A stretch of 64,000 bases of DNA from Enterovibrio norvegicus FF-33. GTDB taxonomy: Bacteria; Pseudomonadota; Gammaproteobacteria; Enterobacterales; Vibrionaceae. Position 1 is the stretch's first letter, and every line of letters starts with the position of its first letter. Of the stretch, positions 18,799 through 26,412 are shown one piece after another. The stretch is taken from the NCBI RefSeq assembly GCF_000286835.2, contig NZ_AJYD02000038.1, positions 2,521,061 through 2,585,060 of the forward strand, written 5' to 3'. Both the position numbers and the translations under genes were made by a program. Below the pieces are notes generated by a model. The model saw only the letters and a program-made list of their open reading frames with translations. It was not told the DNA's origin and searched no databases.

Positions 18799-19974
18799 AT
18801 GTTTAATGAAGAAATGCATTTGGATTCACCTATCCGTTGGGGAATGGTTGGCGGTGGTCGAGGCAGTGAAATTGGCTACTCTCACCGCGCTGCTGCGCAA
18901 CGTGACCGTTTGTTTACCTTTGTCGCGGGTGCGCTGGACTTAGACCCTAAGCGCGGACGCGAATTTGGCGCTAATCTCGGCCTAGACCCTGACCGTTGCT
19001 ATCCGGATTACAAAACCTTATTTGCTGAAGAAGCAAAACGTGAAGACGGTATTCAGGCAGTCTCGATTGCGACGCCAAACTCAACCCACTATGAAATTGC
19101 AAAAGCTGCGCTTGAAGCGGGCTTGCACGTTGTGTGTGAAAAGCCCGTCACCATTCATGTTGAAGATGCCCTCAAGCTAAAAGCATTGGCGGAGAAGCAA
19201 AACAAAATGGTTGCCGTCATGTATGGCTACACGGGCTTCCCTATGGTTCAACAAGCCAAAGAGATGGTTCGCCGTGGCGACATTGGCGCCGTGCGTGTGG
19301 TGCAAATGTCGTTTGCCCACGGCTTCCATAATCTCGAAGTAGAAAAGGACAATCCAGGTGCCAAATGGCGCATGAACCCTGAAGTGTCCGGCCCCAGTTT
19401 CATTATTGGTGATTGCGGGACACACCCTTTCTACTTGGCAAGCCTGATCACAGGGTTGAAAGTGAAATCTCTATTGTGTTCGCGCCAGAGCTTTATTGAA
19501 TCTCGCGCACCACTGGAAGATAACGCCCACGTCATGTTCAACTTTGAAGGTGGCGCAGTGGGGACATTGTGGGCGAGCGCCATCAACTCAGGTTCTATGC
19601 ACCAACAAAAAGTCCGCGTTGTCGGCGAGAAAGCCAGTTTGGAGTGGTGGGATGAATACCCTAACCAACTGAGATATGAAGTGCAGGGAGAGCCAGTACG
19701 CATTCTAGAACGTGGTATGGGCTATCTTTACAATGATGACCCTGGTGTGTCATGCAACCGTCAGGGTGGCGGTCACGCTGAAGGATTTTTTGAATCTTGG
19801 GCCAATCTCTATCACCGTTATGCTCTCGCGATTGATGCGTTCGAACGCGGCGATACTGCCTTTTTGGAAACCCATTGGTATCCCGACATTAACGGCGGTA
19901 TTGACGGTGTGAAGATGGTCAATGCCTGCGTCAAATCAGCCGATAATGGCGCAGTGTGGGTAGACTATGACTGA
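18799..19974 (+). CDS. Gfo/Idh/MocA oxidoreductase, second in the locus
   Basis: A 391-residue NAD(P)-dependent dehydrogenase. The N-terminal nucleotide-binding motif is GMVGGGRGSEIG, the catalytic-region EKP is in VVCEKPVTIH, and GDCGTHPFYLA supplies the conserved D/H region. It is longer than iolG at 349-1338 and groups by motif with the third copy at 22827 (both have GPSxIxGDxxTH). Such paralogues in inositol clusters oxidise scyllo-inositol, other inositol isomers or methylated forms; which one is not evident. AAGGAGA precedes the start, and its last eight bases overlap iolC, indicating translational coupling. Confidence 0.85.
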   Translation: MFNEEMHLDSPIRWGMVGGGRGSEIGYSHRAAAQRDRLFTFVAGALDLDPKRGREFGANLGLDPDRCYPDYKTLFAEEAKREDGIQAVSIATPNSTHYEIAKAALEAGLHVVCEKPVTIHVEDALKLKALAEKQNKMVAVMYGYTGFPMVQQAKEMVRRGDIGAVRVVQMSFAHGFHNLEVEKDNPGAKWRMNPEVSGPSFIIGDCGTHPFYLASLITGLKVKSLLCSRQSFIESRAPLEDNAHVMFNFEGGAVGTLWASAINSGSMHQQKVRVVGEKASLEWWDEYPNQLRYEVQGEPVRILERGMGYLYNDDPGVSCNRQGGGHAEGFFESWANLYHRYALAIDAFERGDTAFLETHWYPDINGGIDGVKMVNACVKSADNGAVWVDYD

Positions 19975-21019
19975 TTCTCACATTCACCTCTCTGGCTGGG
20001 AACAAAACGACACGCGCCCGCTCGATGTCATCTGCCTTGGGCGTGCTGGGGTTGATTTCTATGGCAATACGGACGGCGCGGATTTCTGCGCTGAGTCCAG
20101 CTTCAAAAAAAGTGTCGGGGGTTCACCCGCCAATGTCGCCATTGGCTTAGCCACTTTAGGTGCAAAAGCGGGCTTCATCGGATGTGTTTCTGACGATGCG
20201 CAAGGCCGCTATGTGCGCCATTACATGCAGGAAAAAGGCATCGACCTATCGGGTGTGAAAACCTTGAGCGGCGAATACCGCACGAGTCTGGCGGTGGCTG
20301 AGTTGCGCCCTGAACCTGAAGTGGTGATTTATCGCAACAATGCGGCGGATCTAGCGTTAAATGCGAAAGACATCAGTTCCGAGTATCTCGCTTCATCACG
20401 TTGTCTGTTTGTTTCAGGCACCGCGCTGTCCACCAACCCTTCGCGTTTAGCGACCCTTTCTGCCATGCAAACCGCACAGCTCTCAGGCACCTTAGTGGTG
20501 CTAGATTTGGACTATCGCGCTTATTCATGGGCATCCCCAGAAGATCCGCCGCATTTCTATCGCCTCGCGGCTTCATTGAGCGATGTGGTCATTGGCAATC
20601 GCGAAGAATTCGAGGTCATGGGTATCCCGTATGACCATGAAGAAAGTCACATCAACGCGGCCTCCGAGCTATTAAGCGGCGGCACAGCGTTAGTGGTCAT
20701 CAAAGCCGGTGCTGAGGGCTGTGATCTGTTTGGTTTGGATGGCAATGGCAACTTGCTCAAACGCTCGCAAGCCATTTTCAACGTGGAAGCGCGCAAACCC
20801 TATGGCGCAGGAGACGCCTTTGCTGCGGCGTTACTTTATGCCTTGTTGTATCAGCACAACCTCAAAGACGCCGTCGCCATGGGCGCTGCAAACGCTGCCA
20901 TCAATGTCACAGGGGACACTTGCGCTGACGCGATGTCCAAATTACCTGCATTGATCGCGTTTATGGAAAGCCGTGGACACACATTTTCAGCGTTGCCAAA
21001 AGTGACAGTGCAACGTTAA
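19967..21019 (+). CDS. iolC: 5-dehydro-2-deoxygluconokinase (PfkB family)
   Basis: A 350-residue ribokinase-like sugar kinase that phosphorylates 2-deoxy-5-keto-D-gluconate, producing the aldolase substrate. The N-terminal PfkB region reads CLGRAGVDFYGN and KSVGGSPANVAIGLA; the C-terminal signature with the catalytic aspartate is KPYGAGDAFAAAL. IolC proteins in many proteobacteria are fused to a C-terminal DUF2090 domain; this one is not, consistent with the separate aldolase gene at 21923. Its start overlaps the end of the preceding oxidoreductase gene by eight bases. Confidence 0.92.
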   Translation: MTDSHIHLSGWEQNDTRPLDVICLGRAGVDFYGNTDGADFCAESSFKKSVGGSPANVAIGLATLGAKAGFIGCVSDDAQGRYVRHYMQEKGIDLSGVKTLSGEYRTSLAVAELRPEPEVVIYRNNAADLALNAKDISSEYLASSRCLFVSGTALSTNPSRLATLSAMQTAQLSGTLVVLDLDYRAYSWASPEDPPHFYRLAASLSDVVIGNREEFEVMGIPYDHEESHINAASELLSGGTALVVIKAGAEGCDLFGLDGNGNLLKRSQAIFNVEARKPYGAGDAFAAALLYALLYQHNLKDAVAMGAANAAINVTGDTCADAMSKLPALIAFMESRGHTFSALPKVTVQR

Positions 21020-21040
21020 GAAACGATTAAGGAGTAGATC

Positions 21041-21898
21041 ATGGGAAAACATATCCCGCCGTTTGATAACAAAAATGCGCCCGTTGTTGGCGTCAATGAC
21101 GACACCACCCCCCTTTGCTATTTCAACCCCGTTCGTCTTAAAAAAGGCGAAAGCCATAGCTACAAACTAGATGACTATGAATCCGCAGTGGTACTCGCAG
21201 GTGGTACCTGCGACATCACTGTCGATGGCGAAACGTTTAGCGGCATCGGCAAGCGCGCCTCTGTTTGGGATGGCGACCCCGCGGCGGTATACGCGCCAGT
21301 GGGTAGCGATGTCACCGTGACATGCGTTTCTGACGAAGCCGATGTGATGATTGCAGGTGGACGCTACGAGCAAGAAGCAGGGCACGCGCTTTCTGCCTTC
21401 GCCGTTCAACCCGAAGAGACGGACAAAATTCAGTACGGCAGTGACGACACCAAGACCCACCGCAAAATTAAACATATCTTCGGCCAGAAAAATGCCGACA
21501 AACGCGGTCGCATGCTGGTCAGCGAATTGTTTACCGTGGGTGCTGGCGGGTGGTCAGGTTTTCCACCGCACAAGCACGATGAAGATCGTGCACCGCAAGA
21601 AACCCGTTACGAAGAGGTCTACCAATTTAGGTTTAACCCTGACTTCGGCTTTGGTGCTCAGTTTCTTTACGAACATGAAGATGATTGCGGGCCGGTTTAT
21701 CACGTTCGCACTGGCAGCGTGATTGCCATCGACAAGGGCTACCACCCTTCTGTCGCCGCGCCGGGTTACGAAATGTATTACTTCACCATCATCGTGGGTG
21801 AAACGAGTAAATCATTGGTACAGCATTTTGACCCCCATCATGAGTATCAAGTGCACACGATCCCCGGCATCAAAGACATGGTTGCTAAATTTAAGTAG
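21041..21898 (+). CDS. IolB-family isomerase paralogue
   Basis: A 285-residue member of the 5-deoxy-glucuronate isomerase family, distinct from the iolB at 1421-2251. The cupin metal-binding positions are retained (FPPHKHDED, EEVYQFRF, DKGYHPS), so it should be catalytically competent. The middle region differs (FGQKNADKRGRMLVSELFT) and the C-terminal tail ends HHEYQVHTI rather than the canonical WEQDHAW. AAGGAG precedes the ATG, 22 bases after iolC. Two IolB-type enzymes in one cluster suggest either redundancy or a second substrate such as a related deoxy-uronate. I leave the symbol blank for that reason. Confidence 0.85.
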   Translation: MGKHIPPFDNKNAPVVGVNDDTTPLCYFNPVRLKKGESHSYKLDDYESAVVLAGGTCDITVDGETFSGIGKRASVWDGDPAAVYAPVGSDVTVTCVSDEADVMIAGGRYEQEAGHALSAFAVQPEETDKIQYGSDDTKTHRKIKHIFGQKNADKRGRMLVSELFTVGAGGWSGFPPHKHDEDRAPQETRYEEVYQFRFNPDFGFGAQFLYEHEDDCGPVYHVRTGSVIAIDKGYHPSVAAPGYEMYYFTIIVGETSKSLVQHFDPHHEYQVHTIPGIKDMVAKFK

Positions 21899-21922
21899 CC
21901 GTAATCTGAAAAGGACGAACCG

Positions 21923-22774
21923 ATGCTAGTAAACCTGAACGACTTGCTCCCGAGCGCCGCTGTATCTGATGGCGCAGTGGCATGTTGCAATGTATTTGGT
22001 CTTGAAGAAGCCAAAGCCATTATTGCTGCCGCTGAATCCATTTCATTGCCCGTTATTCTGGCCGTCAACAAGGACATGGTGGACTTGGTGGGCGTCGAAG
22101 CCATGGGCGGCATGTTGGTGCCAATGGCAAAAGCCAGTTCCGTGCCTGTCTGTGTTCATTTAGACCATTGTTATGAAGAAGCCATTGTTTATCGTGCCAT
22201 TCATTCAGGCTTTAGTTCTGTGATGTTTGATGGTTCACAACTGCCGCTTGAAGAAAACATCCGCCGAACACGCCAAGTCGTGGATGTTGCCCACGCGGTT
22301 GGTGTCACCGTTGAAGGCGAGCTAGGTTCTGTCCCCTATGAAGAAGGTCGCGACCACATTATATCTATGGCGACACTCCCAGAAGAAGCCACTCGATATA
22401 CGGCAGAAAGCGGCATTGATGCGCTTGCAGTGTCTGTCGGCAATGTCCATCGGAAAACCGAAGCGAATAGCCCAATCGATTTCGACTTACTGAAGAAAAT
22501 TGAAATGGCCACCACTCTGCCTTTAGTCATTCATGGCACAACGGGTATTGCTGAGGCTGACCTTCTCACGCTTAAACAACAGCGAGTGGCGAAATTCAAC
22601 GTCGGCACCACCCTTCGCATGGCATTTGGTCAAGCTATTCGCGAGTCCATGCAGCAAGAGCCTGACAAATATGACCGTCAGTATTTCGCAGGAAAAGCCA
22701 TGCCAGCGCTGCAGAACGAAGCAGCCAGAGTGATCGCATTATTGGCTTCCTCTCGCCAGCCACTACTCAAATAA
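21923..22774 (+). CDS. iolJ: Class II aldolase, probable 6-phospho-5-dehydro-2-deoxy-D-gluconate aldolase
   Basis: A 283-residue zinc-dependent aldolase of the fructose-bisphosphate aldolase class II family. It would cleave 2-deoxy-5-keto-D-gluconate 6-phosphate into dihydroxyacetone phosphate and malonate semialdehyde. Visible motifs are the zinc-binding HLDHC near residue 80, EGELGSV near residue 130, and the phosphate-binding region NVHRKTE and FNVGTTLR. The usual HGGSG loop is HGTTG here. AAGGAC precedes the ATG. Length and position after iolC fit IolJ. The later enzyme IolA (malonate semialdehyde dehydrogenase) is not in the window. Confidence 0.85.
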   Translation: MLVNLNDLLPSAAVSDGAVACCNVFGLEEAKAIIAAAESISLPVILAVNKDMVDLVGVEAMGGMLVPMAKASSVPVCVHLDHCYEEAIVYRAIHSGFSSVMFDGSQLPLEENIRRTRQVVDVAHAVGVTVEGELGSVPYEEGRDHIISMATLPEEATRYTAESGIDALAVSVGNVHRKTEANSPIDFDLLKKIEMATTLPLVIHGTTGIAEADLLTLKQQRVAKFNVGTTLRMAFGQAIRESMQQEPDKYDRQYFAGKAMPALQNEAARVIALLASSRQPLLK

Positions 22775-22826
22775 CAAACGCTATCGATTAACCATCGCGG
22801 TGATACCCATTCAAAAGGACGTAAGA

Positions 22827-23996
22827 ATGAGCAAGGCATATCAGAAGTTGGGAAGAAAGTTGAGATTAGGCGTGATTGGCGGTGGGCCGGATTCATTTAT
22901 CGGCTCCATTCACCGATCAGCCGCCACCATGCATGAAGAATTTGAAGTTGTCGCTGGGGTATTTTCATCCAATCCTGAACGCTCCTTGCTCGCGGGCAAA
23001 GAAATGGGTATCGCTCGCCCTTATGCCGATCCCGACGCTTTATTCGCGGGTGAAGCAAATGCAGATGATCCCATTGATGCACTGGCGATCATGACGCCCA
23101 ATAACAGCCACTATGACCTTTCTTGTCGTGCGCTGGATGCTGGTTTCAACGTATTTTGTGAAAAGCCACTGACCATGACCGAAGAAGAATCTGCGGATTT
23201 GGTCAAGCGAGTCAATGCGGCTGGAAAGCGCTACTGCGTGGCCTATGGTTACAGTGGCTACGCGATGGTAAGACAAGCCAGAGACCTTGTCGCGCAAGGT
23301 GTTATTGGTAACATCACCATGGTGCAAAGTAACTATGTGCAGGGGCATCTTGCCACGCTAACCGAATCGGAGCTGTCGGGTGCGAACTGGCACATGAAAC
23401 CGGACCTCGCAGGCCCATCGTTGATCCTTGGCGATATTGCGACCCACAGTTATCACCTCGCCAGTTATGTGATGAGCATGGAGGCGGCCTCTTTAAGTGC
23501 CGACGTCACCGCTTTGGTTGATGGACGTGATGCCGATGACTACTGCGGAATTTTGCTGCGTTATCCCAACAAGGCGCGTGGCGTGTTTTGGGTCACCCAA
23601 GCTGCCGCCGGTGGCGTACATGGTCTGAATCTCACCCTTTACGGCACCAAAGGCGGCCTGGAGTGGCATCAAGAACAGCCAAACGAATTGCTCGTTCGCC
23701 CTATCGACAAGCCCGCTTATATTCTCACTAAAGGTGGAACAGGACTGACTGGCGCAGGCTCGCGCGTGTCTCATGTGGCGATTGGTCACCCTGAAGGCTA
23801 CCGAGAAGCGTTTGCCAACCTGTACTACGATTTCGCTTCCAATATCGTGGATGATTTACGTAACGAGACCCCCGATCCGTTGAGCCTCTGGAACCCAACC
23901 GTTGAGGAAGGCGCACAAGGTATGGCTTTTGTTTACGCCGCCGTCCGCTCTCGTGATAACGACGGCAAGTGGGAACCCGTAAAAGATCTCACCTAA
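22827..23996 (+). CDS. Gfo/Idh/MocA oxidoreductase, third in the locus
   Basis: A 389-residue NAD(P)-dependent oxidoreductase. The start at 22827 is preferred over the in-frame upstream codon at 22800 because AAGGA lies seven bases before it. The nucleotide-binding motif is GVIGGGPDSFIG, the EKP motif is in VFCEKPLTMTEEES, and GDIATHSYHLAS provides the conserved D/H region. It is the last gene of the iolD operon. Its close relative at 18799 shares architecture. In characterised loci such copies act on scyllo-inositol or other isomers; the substrate is not decided by the sequence. Confidence 0.83.
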   Translation: MSKAYQKLGRKLRLGVIGGGPDSFIGSIHRSAATMHEEFEVVAGVFSSNPERSLLAGKEMGIARPYADPDALFAGEANADDPIDALAIMTPNNSHYDLSCRALDAGFNVFCEKPLTMTEEESADLVKRVNAAGKRYCVAYGYSGYAMVRQARDLVAQGVIGNITMVQSNYVQGHLATLTESELSGANWHMKPDLAGPSLILGDIATHSYHLASYVMSMEAASLSADVTALVDGRDADDYCGILLRYPNKARGVFWVTQAAAGGVHGLNLTLYGTKGGLEWHQEQPNELLVRPIDKPAYILTKGGTGLTGAGSRVSHVAIGHPEGYREAFANLYYDFASNIVDDLRNETPDPLSLWNPTVEEGAQGMAFVYAAVRSRDNDGKWEPVKDLT

Positions 23997-24023
23997 CCTT
24001 CTAGTTTATCGATTTACATGCTT

Positions 24024-24063
24024 GCGAGCAGGTAGCCCGTCGTCGGTCTGCTCGCCTTTTTCT
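24024..24063 (+). terminator. Terminator of the iolD operon
   Basis: GCGAGCAG (24024-24031) pairs with CTGCTCGC (24048-24055) and is followed by a T-rich tract, 28 bases after the last oxidoreductase stop. Confidence 0.82.
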
Positions 24064-24233
24064 CCTCACCTTGCTGCCTATTCATTCCGTTCTCTCTTTC
24101 CTCTCCCGCTCCCACATGCGCTTTTCCTCACTTTGCTCCTCAAAAGAATTAATATTCAGGCTTATAACTCAGACAACCTCATCGTCGCCACCAGTCTATA
24201 TTAACAAGCAATATTGAATGCTCAGGAGGAGCT

Positions 24234-24605
24234 ATGTCAGACAAAAAAATCGCACTTTTTGGTTGGCACCCAGATGTGGTGAACTACGAAAAATGGCCAG
24301 GAATGAGCGCAGAAAAGCTTCGCGCCATGCTTGAAGGTGACAGAGATAAGCTTGTTGCCCTTGGATACGCGGTTACATTGCACTATATCCGAGATGGTGA
24401 AACCGCCTATGACGCTGCAACAGAGGCACTTCAAGGTCAACCCTATGATTGCGTGCTGATCGGCGCAGGCGTGCGTCGTGATGACGACCATTTTCTTGTG
24501 TTTGAAAAACTGGTTAACGCGGTACACAAAGCCGCACCGCAAGCGACCATTTGCTTCAACACCAATCCCAGCGACACGGCCGATGCAATTAAGCGTTGGA
24601 CCTAA
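24234..24605 (+). CDS. Conserved small Rossmann-like protein, function unknown
   Basis: I do not recognise a characterised family. The 123 residues begin KKIALFGWHPDVVNYEKWPG and include an alternating strand-helix pattern with YDCVLIGAGVRRDDDHFLVFE and a C-terminal QATICFNTNPSDTADAIKRW, which suggests a small alpha/beta fold. No signal peptide or membrane segment is seen. A strong ribosome binding site (AGGAGGAG) precedes the ATG, and a perfect terminator follows at once, so it is a monocistronic real gene. It lies outside the inositol operon. Confidence 0.8.
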   Translation: MSDKKIALFGWHPDVVNYEKWPGMSAEKLRAMLEGDRDKLVALGYAVTLHYIRDGETAYDAATEALQGQPYDCVLIGAGVRRDDDHFLVFEKLVNAVHKAAPQATICFNTNPSDTADAIKRWT

Positions 24606-24606
24606 T

Positions 24607-24643
24607 AAACATTAAAGGCGACCAAGGTCGCCTTTAATGTTTA
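24607..24643. terminator. Terminator after the 123-residue protein gene
   Basis: A 17-base perfect stem (AAACATTAAAGGCGACC and its complement) around a two-base centre. The T-run is short, but the stem is very strong. Confidence 0.75.
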
Positions 24644-24682
24644 GCATTTAGACATTCGAATCACTGTCACGGAGGACACCCG

Positions 24683-25024
24683 ATGATCCAAGCTGCCACA
24701 ACGGGCTTCAACCCAGACTATGCAGAAGACGGCCCGACGATCGAAGAGGTTCAAGCCTTGCAAGGTATTGCCATTATCGAGTTTGGCGCACCTTGGTGTG
24801 GATACTGCCAAGCGGCAGAGCCTGCGGTGAAGGAAGCCTTAGCTGGGCTTTCAATTCCACACATTAAAGTTTATGACGGCAAGGGAAAACGACTGGGGCG
24901 ATACTTTAACGTTAAGCTGTGGCCTACGTTGATACTGCTTAACGACGGTGTCGACATTGAGCGCGTCGTGCGCCCCATTCACCCCGATGAAATCGGAGAT
25001 TTACTCACCGACGTTGATACCTAA
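24683..25024 (+). CDS. Thioredoxin family protein
   Basis: A 113-residue thioredoxin-fold protein with the redox motif in FGAPWCGYCQAAE near residue 40; CGYC replaces the CGPC of classical thioredoxin. The conserved cis-proline loop appears as LWPTLILLNDG. No signal peptide is seen, so it probably acts in the cytosol as a thiol reductase or an oxidative stress factor. GGAGG precedes the ATG. It is convergent with the VOC gene at 25055; no terminator was seen between them. Confidence 0.88.
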   Translation: MIQAATTGFNPDYAEDGPTIEEVQALQGIAIIEFGAPWCGYCQAAEPAVKEALAGLSIPHIKVYDGKGKRLGRYFNVKLWPTLILLNDGVDIERVVRPIHPDEIGDLLTDVDT

Positions 25025-25054
25025 CTCGCGTTTAGGCGGTTGGCGACCCATCAC

Positions 25055-25489
25055 CTATTTCGCAAACAATTGACCATCAATATCTTTGAACGATTTAAAT
25101 TCCAACGCATTGCCGGTCGGATCGAGAAAAAACATGGTGGCTTGTTCGCCCGGTTGACCAACAAAACGAATATAAGGTTCGATGACAAACTCAACCCCTT
25201 TTTCTTTTAACCTGCCAGCCAGTAATTGCCAATCTTCCATCTCAAGCACAACACCAATGTGTGGAACCGGAACGGCTTTGGCATCGACAGCATTGTGATG
25301 CAGATTTAGCGTATTGTTTTCGCCTATATTGGGGTCGCAATGAATGACAAGTTGATGCCCATAGAGGTTGAAATCAACCCAATCGTCACTGCTTCGCCCT
25401 TCCCCACAATTCAACACATCAGCATAAAATCGGCGTGACTCTTCTAGATTTCTTACCGGAATCGCGACGTGAAAAGGTGTCAATGTCAT
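25055..25489 (-). CDS. VOC (glyoxalase/bleomycin resistance) family protein
   Basis: A 144-residue protein with paired beta-alpha-beta modules of the vicinal oxygen chelate fold. [20 protein letters not shown] at the N-terminus is the typical opening, and [25 protein letters not shown] starts the second module, with [13 protein letters not shown] at the end. The metal-binding positions (H, H/E) seem present. The family includes glyoxalase I, dioxygenases and resistance proteins; this one cannot be placed. AGGGAGAG precedes the ATG. Confidence 0.85.
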   Translation of the reverse strand: MTLTPFHVAIPVRNLEESRRFYADVLNCGEGRSSDDWVDFNLYGHQLVIHCDPNIGENNTLNLHHNAVDAKAVPVPHIGVVLEMEDWQLLAGRLKEKGVEFVIEPYIRFVGQPGEQATMFFLDPTGNALEFKSFKDIDGQLFAK

Positions 25490-25751
25490 GGGCTCTCTCC
25501 CTAGAGGCTTAGTTTCGTGATTGAGTATCCTGATTGAATTTGCTGACTAAATCATAGTTTGCCCGTCACTAAAGGTTGAATGATTTATAAGAATGGTACG
25601 TTGGCATGCCACGGCATTGACGATAAAACTGTGTTTGTCTCAGTTATAAATAAACATAACAACACGTCACTATTTCAATTTCTCCCGAACAATGATGTGA
25701 TGGATTAACAGCGCATCTCACGCTCAGAAAATATAACAAGGATGGAACAAA

Positions 25752-26372
25752 ATGACGGTTGAAACCTGGCTCGCGTTTCTCTCTATTGCCTTCCTCGCAG
25801 CCCTTTCTCCAGGCCCTGCTATCTTATTGGTGATGACGCATTCGCTGCGTTCTGGGCTAGGAAAAGCCTTGTTCACTGTCGCTGGTAATATTACTGGTTT
25901 GTTTATCATGTCGTCATTTTCAGTGCTGGGCTTGAGCGCACTCGTTCTCAGTTCTGCCACCGCGTTTATGGTCATCAAACTGCTGGGCGCCTGCTACTTG
26001 GTTTACCTTGGCATCAAAGTTTGGCGAAATGGCATCGAGATTTCACTCTCCGATGCGCCTGACACAAACAAGACACGCAGCTATTATCTCCAAGGCGTGT
26101 TGGTTGCATTAACGAACCCTAAAGCTATCGTGTTTACCACGGCACTCTTTCCGCAGTTCATTGAAATAAGCCAGCCTTTGATCCCACAGTTTTCAATTTT
26201 GGTGGTGACCTTGATGTGTTGTTCAATCACCTGTTTATCTGGCTACGGATATTGGGGAGTAAAAGCCTTAAAACGATCGAAAAGCCTTACCACATCTAAG
26301 TGGTTACCGAGAACATTTGGAGGCACTTTCATCGGCATTGGCGCGATGCTCGCGCTGACAGCACAGCGTTAA
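25752..26372 (+). CDS. LysE/RhtB family amino-acid exporter
   Basis: A 206-residue inner-membrane protein with about six hydrophobic segments. The family motif appears near the N-terminus as ALSPGPAILLVMTHSLRSG, and KLLGACYLVYLGIKVWR and GVLVALTNPKAIVFTTALF follow in the order seen in LysE and RhtB proteins. These export amino acids such as lysine, homoserine or threonine. AAGGATGG lies before the ATG. The gene stands alone, convergent with the kinase/phosphatase gene. Substrate is not predictable. Confidence 0.9.
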   Translation: MTVETWLAFLSIAFLAALSPGPAILLVMTHSLRSGLGKALFTVAGNITGLFIMSSFSVLGLSALVLSSATAFMVIKLLGACYLVYLGIKVWRNGIEISLSDAPDTNKTRSYYLQGVLVALTNPKAIVFTTALFPQFIEISQPLIPQFSILVVTLMCCSITCLSGYGYWGVKALKRSKSLTTSKWLPRTFGGTFIGIGAMLALTAQR

Positions 26373-26412
26373 TGCGTGAGAAGATTTGACGATAAGTATT
26401 GGATGTTATGTG

